64,000 nucleotides of DNA, taken from the NCBI RefSeq assembly GCF_002964575.1, contig NZ_POQQ01000050.1, forward strand, positions 53,747-117,746, written 5' to 3'. Below the pieces are notes generated by a model that searched no databases, was not told the DNA's origin, and saw only the letters and a program-made list of their open reading frames with translations. Each line of letters begins with the position of its first letter. Positions within the stretch are counted from its first letter, which is position 1. The translations under genes were made by a program, and so were the position numbers. This document shows positions 43,908 to 54,031 of this stretch, piece by piece. This DNA comes from Streptococcus suis. GTDB lineage: Bacteria > Bacillota > Bacilli > Lactobacillales > Streptococcaceae.

Positions 43908-43965
43908 CAAAAAAGAAAAAAATTTTTAAAAAAGTAAAAACAGGCCATCAAGCCTGTTCATTTCA

Positions 43966-44238
43966 CTATTGAATCAAGTTGGTTTCTTCTTCTCTCCACA
44001 AACTACCAACAAAATTCTGGTCTAACTCTTTTATATAGGACGGAAGAACCTTCTTAACAAATTTTTCCTTCTTCAACTTTTGCATGGTTGCCTCTGCCTT
44101 TTCCTGATCCATATAGACCAGAACATAACGGAGTTTCCTTGAGTGATAATGAATATCTCCGTACTGGTTCAACTTCCTAGCATCACGGTTGTAATGTAAA
44201 TAAACAGTTAGGCAGGTGCGCTCTCTCTTCTCAAACAT
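43966..44238 (-). CDS. ylbG: YlbG-like protein (DUF2129, UPF0298)
   Basis: 90 residues, small soluble protein (RTCLTVYLHYNRDARKLNQYGDIHYHSRKLRYVLVYMD) with an RNP-like beta-alpha pattern. Function not established; the YlbF/YlbG proteins of Bacillus are only loosely characterised. SD GAGGAGA. A perfect 18-bp inverted repeat lies just ahead of its SD. Confidence 0.82.
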   Translation of the reverse strand: MFEKRERTCLTVYLHYNRDARKLNQYGDIHYHSRKLRYVLVYMDQEKAEATMQKLKKEKFVKKVLPSYIKELDQNFVGSLWREEETNLIQ

Positions 44239-44251
44239 GGTTTCTCCTCTA

Positions 44252-44295
44252 AGAACCTGTAATCACAAGCACTTCCACTTGTGATTACAGGTTCT
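44252..44295. repeat. Perfect 18-bp inverted repeat between clpP and ylbG
   Basis: Arms AGAACCTGTAATCACAAG and its complement around an 8-base loop. There is no T run on the minus strand, so it is not an ordinary terminator. It ends about 13 bases before the ylbG start. Confidence 0.9.
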
Positions 44296-44391
44296 AAAAC
44301 TTCTCTTGTTTTATTATACCTTTTTCAGAGGAAAATGAAAAGTTTCAACGTGGCAGAGAAACAGAAAAGGAGGCAGTCCCCCCTCATCCGC

Positions 44392-44982
44392 TTATTTTGC
44401 TTTGGTATTGTCCATGATTTGATCAATGAAGCCGTAAGCTAGTGTTTCTTCTGCTGTCATCCAATAATCACGCTCGGCATCCTTGTGGATTTGTTTCACT
44501 GTTTTACCTGAATTATCAGCCAAGATTTTTTCCAATTTGTTACGGGTTTTGAGCAAGTGCTCAGCAGCAATAGCCATATCTGTTTGTTGCGTACCACCAC
44601 CAGTTCCGCCCATCGGCTGGTGAATCATGTATTCGGCATTTGGCAACATGAACCGTTTGCCTTTGGCACCGCTTGAGGCAATAATGGTTCCCATGCTAGC
44701 TGCTGTTCCCATAACGATGGTTTGCACATCAGCCTTGATAAAGTTCATGGTGTCCACAATAGCAAGACCTGCTGATACAGATCCACCTGGTGTATTGACA
44801 TAGAGATAGATATCCTTCGTTGGATCTTGGGCATCAAGGAAAAGCAACTGGGCAATGATAGAGTTTGCCATATTGTCCTCAACTGGTCCTGTCAACATGA
44901 TAATACGGTCTTTGAGCAAACGTGAGTAAATATCATACGAACGCTCTCCACGACTAGTTTGTTCAATAACTACTGGAATCAT
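44392..44982 (-). CDS. clpP: ATP-dependent Clp protease proteolytic subunit
   Basis: 196 residues. Serine protease forming the barrel of the Clp machine. Catalytic Ser in [12 protein letters not shown] (near 96), His in YMIHQPMGG (near 121), and Asp in the [19 protein letters not shown] segment near 170. Transcribed from a promoter carrying a CtsR-type operator. Confidence 0.97.
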   Translation of the reverse strand: MIPVVIEQTSRGERSYDIYSRLLKDRIIMLTGPVEDNMANSIIAQLLFLDAQDPTKDIYLYVNTPGGSVSAGLAIVDTMNFIKADVQTIVMGTAASMGTIIASSGAKGKRFMLPNAEYMIHQPMGGTGGGTQQTDMAIAAEHLLKTRNKLEKILADNSGKTVKQIHKDAERDYWMTAEETLAYGFIDQIMDNTKAK

Positions 44983-45019
44983 ACGAATCCTCCTTTATTT
45001 CAATAACAAGTATGAACCC

Positions 45020-45049
45020 ATTATATAGAATTAGTCAAAATTGGTCAAA
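45020..45049 (-). promoter_or_regulatory. clpP promoter with CtsR operator
   Basis: TTGACC (45043-45048), 17 bp, TATAAT (45020-45025) on the minus strand. On the plus strand AGTCAAA-ATT-GGTCAAA (45033-45049) is the heptad direct repeat recognised by CtsR, placed across the -35 and spacer. Confidence 0.82.
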
Positions 45050-45060
45050 TAAAAACCACG

Positions 45061-45373
45061 ATTTTCACAGTTGAAAAAAGGGAGTGGGAAAGAACTGGAC
45101 TAAGTCAAAAAGAGTTCTTCAACAAGTCCATATTTCCAGTTGTTGAGCTGAAACAGTCTATCCCCAGACTGTTTCACTCCCACCTCCGCACAGCTCAAAC
45201 TGTCTGGGAGACAGTTTGAGGTTGGAGATGAAGCGAACTCTGTTCGCATCAGTCATATAGGTCGGATTTGGAGTGTGAAACACGAACAAATCTGCCAATC
45301 AACCACTGCGCTGAGATGTTGGCACGAACTCTAAGAAGCGACGCTGGGCTTTTTGCCCAGCCTCTCCATTCGA
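45061..45373. repeat. Repeat-rich gap between clpP and upp, with upp terminator
   Basis: No gene. GAAACAGTCTATCCCCAGACTGTTTC at about 45150-45175 and CAAACTGTCTGGGAGACAGTTTG near 45206-45228 are hairpins, followed by AGGTTGGAGATGAAGCGAAC, the same motif family as at 1.3 kb and (reverse orientation) 38.7-39.2 kb. The hairpin GCTGGGCTTTTTGCCCAGC at about 45344-45362 lies just past the upp stop, possibly a terminator although its T run is in the loop. Confidence 0.65.
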
Positions 45374-46003
45374 TTATTTTGTACCGAACAAGCGGTCACC
45401 AGCATCTCCAAGACCAGGCACGATGTAGCCTTTTTCATTGAGTTTTTCATCCAAAGCTGCTGTGTAAATGTCAATATCTGGATGAGCTTCTTGAAGAGCT
45501 TTCACACCTTCTGGAGCTGAAACAAGGGCAACAAATTTGATATTTGAAGCGCCACGTTTCTTCAAGGAATCAACCGCCAAAATAGCCGAACCACCGGTGG
45601 CAAGCATTGGGTCAACGACAAAAATATGACGTTGGTCAATGTCTTCTGGTAATTTTACAAGGTACTCAACTGGTTGAAGGGTCTCTTCATCACGGTACAT
45701 ACCAATGTGACCAACCTTAGCAGCTGGTACAAGGCTAAGCAAACCGTCAACCATACCCACACCTGCACGAAGGATGGGCACAATAGCCAATTTTTTACCT
45801 GCAATTTGCTTTTGAACCGTCTTGGTAATCGGTGTTTCAATTTCCACATCTTCCAGCGGCAAGTCGCGCAAGACTTCGTAACCCATTAGCATTGCGATTT
45901 CATTTACCAACTCACGAAAATCCTTTGTTGAAGTCGATGTACGACGAAGAATTGACAACTTGTGCTGAATGAGCGGGTGTGAAATGACTTGGAATTTACC
46001 CAT
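45374..46003 (-). CDS. upp: Uracil phosphoribosyltransferase
   Basis: 209 residues. It makes UMP from uracil and PRPP. PRPP loop [13 protein letters not shown] (near residue 130) and the uracil-binding C-terminus [18 protein letters not shown] are intact. The start [15 protein letters not shown] follows GAGG; the 11-residue longer frame is not conserved. Confidence 0.96.
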   Translation of the reverse strand: MGKFQVISHPLIQHKLSILRRTSTSTKDFRELVNEIAMLMGYEVLRDLPLEDVEIETPITKTVQKQIAGKKLAIVPILRAGVGMVDGLLSLVPAAKVGHIGMYRDEETLQPVEYLVKLPEDIDQRHIFVVDPMLATGGSAILAVDSLKKRGASNIKFVALVSAPEGVKALQEAHPDIDIYTAALDEKLNEKGYIVPGLGDAGDRLFGTK

Positions 46004-46080
46004 GATGATAAGACCTCTCTTTTTTGTTTTTTCCATTTTACCAAAAAATCATGAAAAAAGCATGGGAAAAGAAAAGGAAT

Positions 46081-47697
46081 TTATTTTTTGAGAACGATTG
46101 CCTCATATGGTCTCAATAATTGTCTATCCAAAAATGCTGCTTCACCATAGTTATGCATAAACAAGGAATACCCTTCACTTGATACTTCATAGGCCTGCTC
46201 ATCACTGGTGAAATTTACCAGAATGATGAAATCATCCTGTTCATCATATTTACGGTAGGCCTTTACTGAGCTATTACCAGTCTCCATCACTTCATATTTT
46301 CCTTCAGACATACAAGGGTACTCTTTCCGAAGAGCGATTAATTTTTGATAGGTATAGAAAAGCGATTGTTTGTCTGTCAGTGCTTTTTCAACGTTGATGT
46401 CTTTGACAATATCTCCCAAAGCCAGCCAGGCTTGACCTGTACTGAACCCTGCTCCTTCTGCACCTGTCCATTGCATTGGACGACGAGCATTATCACGACC
46501 TTTGGCATTTATAGAAGTAAGCAATTCCTCCTTGGTGAAGCCATTTTCAATCCGTTCCGCATACATGCGACGTGTTTCAATATCGTCCGCTTGGCTAATA
46601 TCCATAATCGGTGTATTAATCATACCGATTTCCTCACCTTGGTAGATATAAGGTGTCCCTGACATAAAATGAAGATAAATAGCCAACATTTTACCACTTA
46701 GTTCACGAAATGCAGGTCGATCATCACCGAAGCGAGAAATGGCACGAGGTAAATCATGATTATTCCAGAAAAGCGAGTTCCAGCCTTTACCAACCAGTTC
46801 AGTCTGCCATTTGGATAGAACCTTATGCAAACGTGCTGGATCAAGCGGTGCCAAATCCCACTTTTCTTTCCCTTCCTGCTGATCCAGTCCGACATGTTCA
46901 AATTGGAAAATCATCGAAAATTCTTTTCGGTCAGGATGTGAATATAACTGAGCATTTTCTGGATTGGCACTCCAGGTTTCCCCAACAGTCACTAAGTCGT
47001 ATGCACCAAAGGTTTTCTCATTTAATTCCTGAATAAGAGGATGGAGAGTCGGGCCATCAGCTGTAATTAATTTTTCCGGTTCTTTTCCAATCAAATCAAT
47101 CACATCTAGCCTGAAACCGCCAACACCTTTTTCAATCCAAAAATTGATCATATCCCAGATTTCTTGTTTCAGAGCAGGATTTTTCCAGTTCAAATCCGGT
47201 TGCTTAACAGAGAATTGGTGGAGATAGTATTTGTTCAGATGTGGAACGTATTCCCAAGCAGAGCCTGAGAAGGTCGAGCGTAATTCATTCGGCTCGTCAG
47301 CCCAAATATAATAGTCATAATAGGGATTATCTGGTCCTTTGAGGGCTTCTTGAAACCAAAAATGTTCATCCGAGGTATGATTGAGCACCAAATCCATGAT
47401 TATTTTGATATTGCGCTTATGGCCTTCTGCAATCAGCTCTTCCATATCTTCCATGGTCCCAAATTCTGGAGCAATTCCTTGGTAGTCACTGATGTCGTAA
47501 CCATAGTCATCCATGGGGGACTGATAAACAGGACTGAGCCAAATAGCATCAATTCCAAGCTCGTGAAGATAATCTAATCTGCTGATAATCCCTCGAATAT
47601 CCCCTACTCCATCTCCATTTGAATCTTGAAAACTACGAGGGTAAATTTGGTAAATGACGGACTTCTTCCACCAATCTGTTTTTTGTATTTCTGACAT
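46081..47697 (-). CDS. dexB: Glucan 1,6-alpha-glucosidase (GH13)
   Basis: About 538 residues. Cytoplasmic hydrolysis of isomaltose-type sugars. GH13 motifs: DLVLNHTSDEH, GGFRLDVIDLI (nucleophile Asp), VGETWSANPEN (acid/base Glu), FWNNHDLPRA. The start MSEIQKTDWWKKSVIYQ is preceded by AAAGGA. It ends the msm-type operon; the msmK ATPase gene usually found between gtfA and dexB is absent here. Confidence 0.93.
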   Translation of the reverse strand: MSEIQKTDWWKKSVIYQIYPRSFQDSNGDGVGDIRGIISRLDYLHELGIDAIWLSPVYQSPMDDYGYDISDYQGIAPEFGTMEDMEELIAEGHKRNIKIIMDLVLNHTSDEHFWFQEALKGPDNPYYDYYIWADEPNELRSTFSGSAWEYVPHLNKYYLHQFSVKQPDLNWKNPALKQEIWDMINFWIEKGVGGFRLDVIDLIGKEPEKLITADGPTLHPLIQELNEKTFGAYDLVTVGETWSANPENAQLYSHPDRKEFSMIFQFEHVGLDQQEGKEKWDLAPLDPARLHKVLSKWQTELVGKGWNSLFWNNHDLPRAISRFGDDRPAFRELSGKMLAIYLHFMSGTPYIYQGEEIGMINTPIMDISQADDIETRRMYAERIENGFTKEELLTSINAKGRDNARRPMQWTGAEGAGFSTGQAWLALGDIVKDINVEKALTDKQSLFYTYQKLIALRKEYPCMSEGKYEVMETGNSSVKAYRKYDEQDDFIILVNFTSDEQAYEVSSEGYSLFMHNYGEAAFLDRQLLRPYEAIVLKK

Positions 47698-47734
47698 TTG
47701 ATTCATCCTTTCTGTACAATCTAATTTACGCAAG

Positions 47735-47757
47735 AAAAAGGGGAATCCCCCCTTTCT
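47735..47757 (-). terminator. Hairpin between gtfA and dexB
   Basis: GGGGGGATTCCCC followed by TTTTTC on the minus strand, at the place where msmK would normally lie. Likely reduces dexB transcription. Confidence 0.6.
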
Positions 47758-47768
47758 ATATAATCATA

Positions 47769-49217
47769 TTATAACTCAATTGTAGTAATTTTGCCCTCTT
47801 CTATTTCAACAATTTCAAAGGATTTTTCTTTTAGATTTGCTGTTAAGCGGGCAGATACCCCTGCATCTTGATTATTCCAGAAAATTTCCATACTTGTTTC
47901 ATCCAACATCTTAACAGAGAACTCTCCATCAAAAGCTGGACTTGTATTGCGGAATTTAAGGAGTTTGAACAAGGATTGTACAACTGGCCGTTGCACTTCC
48001 TGCTCAATTTCTTCCAAATCATAGTAATGGCGATTGATATTGCGACCTTCCTTGCTTGATTCCAAAAGCTCAATATCATTTTCGCCTGCTAGCAAACCAA
48101 CATAATAAATTTGTGGAATACCTGGTGCAAAACATTGGAGAACACGCGCTAATAGGTAAGCTTGATCGTTATTACCAAGGGCAGAATAATAAGTACAGTT
48201 AATCTGATAAATATCCAAATTATTGTAAGCTTCAGTGCTATAAATTTTCTTGACATTGGCACCTTGTGCATACAAGGCTTCACGCGTTTCCTCTGTCTCC
48301 TCATCCGTCAGCAAATCCTTAACATCCACAACACCGATTCCATCATGTGTATCAAGAGTTGTAAATTGCTTGCGAGGGCAAATCTCCATCCAGTGAACCA
48401 GACGATTGACATGACCTGAATACAAAGCGTGGAGAACCAGCATTGGCAAGGCAAAGTCATAAACATAATAATCCTGTTCCGCAATTTTTTGCTGAATGGT
48501 GTAGTGTTCATGAATTTCTGGTAAGATTTCTACATCTTTTGGTGCCAATAACTGACGTGGAAAATGGAGCATTTCCCAAATATCAGGTTCCACAAAGAAA
48601 CAGTTGGTTCCGATTTTTTTATTGGCATAAGCAAAGGCGTCCAAACGAATGATCGAAGCACCATGTTCTGCCAACTGTTCCAAATTTTCTTGGATGAACT
48701 GGCGTGTTGTCTCTGTAGTCACATCCAAGTCAATCTGTTGCTCATCAAAGGTACACCATACCTTCTCCTCACTACCATCAGCAAATGTTGCAATTCGATA
48801 TGGAGCACGAGGTTTACGCTTATAGATCAAATCAACATCTTCTTGCGTTGGCTCACCATTTGGCCAAAAGTTTTTATAGCGAATAAACAAATCCGCATAA
48901 GCTGATTCATCTTTCTTTTCAAGAAAATCAAGGAAATATGGAGATTTTGCCGAGATATGATTAATCATAAAATCGAACATCAGATAGTAGTCCTTACTCA
49001 ATGCTTCAATATCTGACCAATCTCCAAATGCAGGGTCTACCTTTGTATAATCCATTGGCGCAAACCCACGGTCACCTGATGATGGGAAGAATGGTAGAAT
49101 GTGAATACCTCCCACAACATCCTTTAATGGTCCCTCAAGAACTTTTTTCAAATCCTTGAGATTCTTGCCTAAACTATCAGAATAGGTAATCAACATAGCT
49201 TGGTTTTTAATTTTCAT
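47769..49217 (-). CDS. gtfA: Sucrose phosphorylase (GH13_18)
   Basis: 482 residues. It splits sucrose with phosphate to glucose-1-phosphate and fructose. [27 protein letters not shown] (nucleophile), [10 protein letters not shown] (acid/base) and [11 protein letters not shown] are family motifs. Located between msmG and dexB as in the S. mutans msm operon. Intracellular: no signal peptide. Confidence 0.95.
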   Translation of the reverse strand: MKIKNQAMLITYSDSLGKNLKDLKKVLEGPLKDVVGGIHILPFFPSSGDRGFAPMDYTKVDPAFGDWSDIEALSKDYYLMFDFMINHISAKSPYFLDFLEKKDESAYADLFIRYKNFWPNGEPTQEDVDLIYKRKPRAPYRIATFADGSEEKVWCTFDEQQIDLDVTTETTRQFIQENLEQLAEHGASIIRLDAFAYANKKIGTNCFFVEPDIWEMLHFPRQLLAPKDVEILPEIHEHYTIQQKIAEQDYYVYDFALPMLVLHALYSGHVNRLVHWMEICPRKQFTTLDTHDGIGVVDVKDLLTDEETEETREALYAQGANVKKIYSTEAYNNLDIYQINCTYYSALGNNDQAYLLARVLQCFAPGIPQIYYVGLLAGENDIELLESSKEGRNINRHYYDLEEIEQEVQRPVVQSLFKLLKFRNTSPAFDGEFSVKMLDETSMEIFWNNQDAGVSARLTANLKEKSFEIVEIEEGKITTIEL

Positions 49218-49285
49218 CGATATTCTCCTTTGTAAGCCTTTTCTTTTTCATTTTTTAGAAAAGGTTGAACAAGTCAACCTCTAGA

Positions 49286-50116
49286 TTATTTGACAGATCC
49301 ACTCGTCATACCTGAAATAATATGTTTCTGGAAGACAAGGTATACCAATAAGATTGGGATAATCCCCACCACATAGGATGCAAATGATGGTCCATAATCA
49401 CTGAAATACATACCTTGGTAATTGTATTGAAAAAGTGGCAAGGTCCACATGCTTTGATCACGGTTCAATACTAGTAAAGGCAAGAGGAAATCGTTCCAGA
49501 CCCAGAGGGCATTGATAATCAAAACGGTTGCATGCATAGGTTTCATGAGTGGGAAAATGATTTTCCAGTACATAGTAAATTTATCACAGCCATCAATAGC
49601 TGCCGCCTCATCCATTTCTTCAGGAACAATGGTCTTAATATAGCCGACATAGAGGAAGAGGGCCTGAGGGACTGCATAGGTCAAATATAGAATAATCAAA
49701 CCGACAATATTGTTCAAGCCAAGGCTTGACATTAATTTGGTCATTGGGAGCATAATCACTTGGAAAGGTACAAAAATCCCAATAATCAAGAAAAAGTAGA
49801 TAAAGTTAAACACTGTCTGGCGTTTCATTTGACGGGCTACGGCGAAAGCTGCCATTGGAATAACAAGTAGAATCAAGCCAACTGCTACAATCGTAATCAA
49901 GGCAGAATTGCCAAAATATTGTACAATCCCATCATTAAACAAGCGTTCGTAGTTATTTAAAGTGAAATTTTCAGGAAGACCAAAGAAGTTGCTCGTGATT
50001 TCCTTGGTTGGTTTGAATGAGCTAATAATCGTTACAAGTAGCGGAATAAACATGAAGAGAATACCGCTGAAGAGCACGAGATAAACCCACCAATTTTTCT
50101 GTTTGTGCTTGTTCAT
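49286..50116 (-). CDS. msmG: Sugar ABC transporter permease, MsmG type
   Basis: 276 residues, six membrane segments, with the coupling motif EEMDEAAAIDGCDKFTMYWKIIFPLMKP (EAA loop). Start MNKHKQKNWW at 50116 after AGGAG. With MsmF and a binding protein it imports raffinose/melibiose-type sugars (inferred from operon). Confidence 0.92.
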   Translation of the reverse strand: MNKHKQKNWWVYLVLFSGILFMFIPLLVTIISSFKPTKEITSNFFGLPENFTLNNYERLFNDGIVQYFGNSALITIVAVGLILLVIPMAAFAVARQMKRQTVFNFIYFFLIIGIFVPFQVIMLPMTKLMSSLGLNNIVGLIILYLTYAVPQALFLYVGYIKTIVPEEMDEAAAIDGCDKFTMYWKIIFPLMKPMHATVLIINALWVWNDFLLPLLVLNRDQSMWTLPLFQYNYQGMYFSDYGPSFASYVVGIIPILLVYLVFQKHIISGMTSGSVK

Positions 50117-50126
50117 ATTTACTCTC

Positions 50127-51002
50127 CTATACTTCAAATTTCTTAGAAATCTTCATCTGAATCAACGAAATCACAATGATAAAGATAAAGAGGACCACCG
50201 CTAAAGCATTCGCATACGAAAACTTATTATCAACAAAGGCATAGTTATAGACTAATAAACCAAGTGATTCTGTCTTGCCATCTGGGCCACCACTTGTCAG
50301 TGCAAAGATAAGGTCGAATGCTGTCAAACCTGACTTCATTGCCAAGATGAAAACCATACTGATAGATGGTAATAAGAATGGAAGTTCAATATTAAAGAAT
50401 TGTTGAGAGCGTGTTGCACCATCGATTGCAGCTGCTTCTTTCACATCTTCTGGAATACTCTGTAAACCAGACAGGAAAATGATAACTGGCATAGCCAAGC
50501 CCTGCCAAAGTGCTACGAAAATAACAGCTGGAATAACAGTATTCTCTTGTACCAACAAGTTTTCCATCAACCAATCGATATGAAGGATTTCTCCAATCTG
50601 TGTAAAACCATAGTTGAACAATTGGACAAAAATCAAGCCCAATGTAACGGTTGAAAGTACCGCAGGGAAGAAATACCATGTTCTAAAGAAACCAACCGCC
50701 TTTATCTTGCGATTAAGTAAGGTAGCCAACCAGATTCCGATAACTATTTCTCCAATGACTAAACCAATGGTGAAGATAATGGTAAAAGTCATAGACGTAT
50801 AAAAATCAGGATTTTTCAAGATATCTAGATAATTTTGAACGCCAATCAAGCTGAAATCTGATGTCAATCCATTCCAATCTGTTAAGCTATAATAGATACC
50901 CGTAAATAAGGGATAGAAGAAAAAGATTAACTGTAGACCAATTGGTATGGCAACAAATAGATAGGGCCAATATTTGGCAATAAAACCTTTTTGATTCATC
51001 AT
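50127..51002 (-). CDS. msmF: Sugar ABC transporter permease, MsmF type
   Basis: About 291 residues, six membrane segments, EAA loop PEDVKEAAAIDGATRSQQFFNIELPFL. Start at one of two adjacent ATGs (51002 or 50999) after AGGAG. A long hairpin separates it from the upstream binding-protein gene. Confidence 0.92.
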   Translation of the reverse strand: MMNQKGFIAKYWPYLFVAIPIGLQLIFFFYPLFTGIYYSLTDWNGLTSDFSLIGVQNYLDILKNPDFYTSMTFTIIFTIGLVIGEIVIGIWLATLLNRKIKAVGFFRTWYFFPAVLSTVTLGLIFVQLFNYGFTQIGEILHIDWLMENLLVQENTVIPAVIFVALWQGLAMPVIIFLSGLQSIPEDVKEAAAIDGATRSQQFFNIELPFLLPSISMVFILAMKSGLTAFDLIFALTSGGPDGKTESLGLLVYNYAFVDNKFSYANALAVVLFIFIIVISLIQMKISKKFEV

Positions 51003-51025
51003 GATACTCCTTTTTTCTAAAAGTT

Positions 51026-51098
51026 TCATAGTTGCTTCGTGTCAGTTTGAATAGAAGGAGTGGTTAGGGGGATTCAAACTGACACGAAACAACTATGA
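51026..51098 (-). repeat. 27-bp inverted repeat between msmE and msmF
   Basis: Arms 51026-51052 and 51072-51098 are complementary over 27 bp with one mismatch around a 19-base loop. No T run. Such hairpins between a binding-protein gene and permease genes protect the upstream mRNA and lower the downstream output. A second small GGAGG/CCTCC hairpin follows at 51099-51128. Confidence 0.85.
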
Positions 51099-51144
51099 GG
51101 AGGAACTAGGACTTGTCTAGCCCCTCCCAATAGCTCTATATCAT

Positions 51145-52386
51145 TTATTTTTTCATCGGATCAAAGAAAGCATTCAATTCGTCCGCAAGCTTATCTGCCT
51201 TTGGATCTTTGATTGCTTCTACAGCGATGGTCCAGAAATCATTTTGCGATGTCCATTCTTTATGCAACCATGCAATTTGCTTATCAGTAAAGGCATATTG
51301 GGCAACTCCTTCAATTTCTGGGAACTTCCCTTCTGTTTCAACTCCCTCGACAGAAGTTGGCGAACCGTCTACATCATAATATTTTTGCATGACTTCTTTG
51401 CTAGACATATAAGCGAGGAACTTTTTAGCTTCTTCTGGGTGTTCCGTCTTGGCACTAATTGACAAAGCTAAGTCGGCACCACCGATAGTCACATCATCCC
51501 CTTCTTTTTCTCCAGGGAAGGCAAAGATACCGTAATCCAAATCAGCATTCTGTTGATTGATGACTGCAGCAGCCCAGCTACCTTGTGGCATCATGAGAGC
51601 TTTGCCATCTGCAAATGCTGCGACAGCATCGGCATACTTAGCTCCAGAAAATCCTGATTGACCATTGTCATGTAATAATTCGAAGGATTTAACAACTGCT
51701 TGCGTTGCTGGATTGTCAGCTGTGATACTACCTTTGCCACTCCGAACTAGGATATCTTGAGCTTGGTCATAACCTCCTGCTGCGCTCACCCATGCCAACT
51801 GATGGAATCCATTTAGTGACCAAGAATCAGCCAAAGACAGCGCAAATGGTGTTTCACCCTTGTCTTTAATCGCCGCTACTAATTTTTCGAATTCAGCAGT
51901 CGTTTTTGGTACTTCTAGGCCTAATTCTTTAAATTTAGCCTTGTTATAATAGATACCATAGACATTGGTGTTCAATGGGAGAGAATAAATTTTATTGTCA
52001 ACAGCATAGAATTCTGCTGCTCCCTCTTTCAAATTGCCAACTCCAGCATCCTCTCCGAGTTCTAGGAAACGACCATCTTTTGCCCAAGCATCAAAATCTG
52101 CCGCAACCGGATAGACATTGATAATATCTGGATCTTCATTATTGGCCATACGAGTTTTCAAGATGGTTTCTGCATCTGGCACACTGGAAAATTTAATACT
52201 AATGTCTGGATTGGCCTTTTCAAAATCAGTAATGATTTCTTGCAAGGTCGCTTGCATTTCTGGTTTTTGCGAGAAATATTCTAGTTCGACTTTATCGCTA
52301 GACCCCGCCGAGCCATTCCCACATGCTGCTAGCAAACTAGCAAAAGCAATCACAGATGTACTTTTAACGAATGTTGTAAATTTCAT
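51145..52386 (-). CDS. msmE: Sugar ABC transporter substrate-binding lipoprotein, MsmE type
   Basis: 413 residues. Lipobox LAAC (Cys22), then a CUT1 sugar-binding fold (LEYFSQKPEMQATLQEIITDFEK ... YGIYYNKAKFKELGLEVPKT ... FHQLAWVSAAGG). Complete, ending NAFFDPMKK. A paralogue with an altered end is encoded at 55146-56342. Confidence 0.93.
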   Translation of the reverse strand: MKFTTFVKSTSVIAFASLLAACGNGSAGSSDKVELEYFSQKPEMQATLQEIITDFEKANPDISIKFSSVPDAETILKTRMANNEDPDIINVYPVAADFDAWAKDGRFLELGEDAGVGNLKEGAAEFYAVDNKIYSLPLNTNVYGIYYNKAKFKELGLEVPKTTAEFEKLVAAIKDKGETPFALSLADSWSLNGFHQLAWVSAAGGYDQAQDILVRSGKGSITADNPATQAVVKSFELLHDNGQSGFSGAKYADAVAAFADGKALMMPQGSWAAAVINQQNADLDYGIFAFPGEKEGDDVTIGGADLALSISAKTEHPEEAKKFLAYMSSKEVMQKYYDVDGSPTSVEGVETEGKFPEIEGVAQYAFTDKQIAWLHKEWTSQNDFWTIAVEAIKDPKADKLADELNAFFDPMKK

Positions 52387-52410
52387 TTTCTTTCTCCCTC
52401 TATAACTAGG

Positions 52411-53865
52411 TCATTTAGTAATAATATCATATTTTTCAACTGCTAATGTAACTAATCCTTGACTCTGGAAACGAATGCCATCTGCTTCAAGTGGTGTTTC
52501 AATTTCCATACTGAACACTTGCTTCCCTCCATTGATAAACAATTCAATGGAATGACTATCCAAAATAAAGCGACAGGTGATTGAATCTTGGAGGTCTACT
52601 GCTACTTTTCTGAAACAATTCTGATCTAATCTAAGCCCAGAATAGGTTCGATCAACTTCTAGCGTATCAGTCAGCCGAGTAAATTTAAAACTGGTATATA
52701 AGTCATCATTGCAAGCTAGATCAATTTGGAATGTTGTCCATTCTTTACCAGACAAACTGAGCTGTAAATCAATAAATCTACCTTTCAAATCTGGTTTTTG
52801 ATAGGTTCCATCAATGGTGGTTGAAAATTGAAGTTTATTTTGACGATAAGCCTCTAGTTCCCGAATCGGTTGCTGGATGAGCTTACCATCTTCTAAGCTA
52901 AGCTCTCTCGGAAGAGTCATCATAGCCTGCCACTCTGTATTTTCTAAATCAGAAATCGAATTCCACGATTTCATCCATCCAATAAGAATCTGTCTCCCAT
53001 CACTCAGACGACACGTTTGTGGTGCATAAAAATCCAAACCATAATCAAGAGATTTTCCTTCACCTTTATCAAATTTATGATTTTCTCTGTCATAATTTCC
53101 AATAAAATAGACTGAATTGTGACCATTATGGAATTCTAAGTCTTTAGCTCTCATGTGTTGAGGTGAGCAGATTAGAACGGATTGACCATCAATTTCAAAA
53201 AAGTCCGGGCATTCCCACATGCTACCATACTCTCCTGTATCATCGCTCGCAAGTACTCCGTTATAGGACCATTCTTGTAAATTCTGACTTGAAAATAGTT
53301 GGATTTGACCACGCCCATCTGTATCCAAGTTTCCGACAACCAGATTGTATCGTCCATCTGCTTTCCAAACTTTTGGATCACGAAAATGTTCTCTACTAAA
53401 ACCGTCAGGCAGTAGATTCCCTGTCAATACTGGATTCGTATTAACTTTTTTATAATCAACTCCATCTCCAACGGCTAAACATTGGTCTTGAACAGTTTCA
53501 ATCTGTCCACTACTGTTTTCTTGTTTTCGAACCCCTGTATAAATTAGATAGTGTTTTCCCTCGTGCTCCACTGCACTTCCTGAAAAGCATCCTTCCTGGT
53601 CATACCATTGGTCGGGTGCTAGAGCCACGGGCAAATCTTTCCAAACTACCATATCTTCCGTCACTTGGTGTCCCCAGTGCATGGGTCCCCACTTGATATC
53701 ATAAGGATGATACTGATAAAATAGATGGACTTTACCCTGAAATTCTGAAAGTCCATTCGGATCATTTAGCCAACCAACAGGTGGACTAACATGAAATCGT
53801 GGCCTTGTATCCGAAGCAACATGATGCTGGGAAACATAATCTCTAGCCTTTTTCAAGTTTTGCAT
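52411..53865 (-). CDS. GH32 sucrase / sucrose-6-phosphate hydrolase
   Basis: 484 residues. Five-bladed propeller with the GH32 triad: WLNDPNG (nucleophile Asp, near residue 34), HFRDPKVW, and MWECPDFF. Cytoplasmic (no signal), so it cleaves imported sucrose, sucrose-6-P, or the fructosyl part of raffinose. It lies between its divergent LacI regulator and msmE. SD GGAGGTGAAGG. Confidence 0.9.
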   Translation of the reverse strand: MQNLKKARDYVSQHHVASDTRPRFHVSPPVGWLNDPNGLSEFQGKVHLFYQYHPYDIKWGPMHWGHQVTEDMVVWKDLPVALAPDQWYDQEGCFSGSAVEHEGKHYLIYTGVRKQENSSGQIETVQDQCLAVGDGVDYKKVNTNPVLTGNLLPDGFSREHFRDPKVWKADGRYNLVVGNLDTDGRGQIQLFSSQNLQEWSYNGVLASDDTGEYGSMWECPDFFEIDGQSVLICSPQHMRAKDLEFHNGHNSVYFIGNYDRENHKFDKGEGKSLDYGLDFYAPQTCRLSDGRQILIGWMKSWNSISDLENTEWQAMMTLPRELSLEDGKLIQQPIRELEAYRQNKLQFSTTIDGTYQKPDLKGRFIDLQLSLSGKEWTTFQIDLACNDDLYTSFKFTRLTDTLEVDRTYSGLRLDQNCFRKVAVDLQDSITCRFILDSHSIELFINGGKQVFSMEIETPLEADGIRFQSQGLVTLAVEKYDIITK

Positions 53866-53892
53866 CCTTCACCTCCGGATGTTATTTGTAAT

Positions 53893-53950
53893 GTAACCGG
53901 TTACTTAATGGTATTCTACCCTTTTAGTTTTTGATTGTCAAGCGTTTTCA
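53893..53950 (-). promoter_or_regulatory. Sucrase promoter with LacI operator and cre site
   Basis: TTGACA (53936-53941), 17 bp, TAGAAT (53913-53918) on the minus strand. A perfect palindrome GTAACCGGTTAC (53893-53904) lies just downstream of the -10, as expected for the adjacent LacI-type regulator. GTCAAGCGTTTTCA (53937-53950; TGAAAACGCTTGAC on the minus strand) is a good cre for CcpA. Confidence 0.78.
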
Positions 53951-53977
53951 AAAATATTTTTCTAAATTGAAAAAAGA

Positions 53978-54006
53978 TTGACACATAGCGATTTTCACTA
54001 TATAAT
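53978..54006 (+). promoter_or_regulatory. Promoter of the LacI-type regulator
   Basis: TTGACA (53978-53983), 17-bp spacer, TATAAT (54001-54006). It is followed by TGAAAAC(N8)GTTTTCA at 54009-54030 with the SD in the loop. Confidence 0.85.
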
Positions 54007-54031
54007 ACTGAAAACAGGAAAGGGTTTTCAA

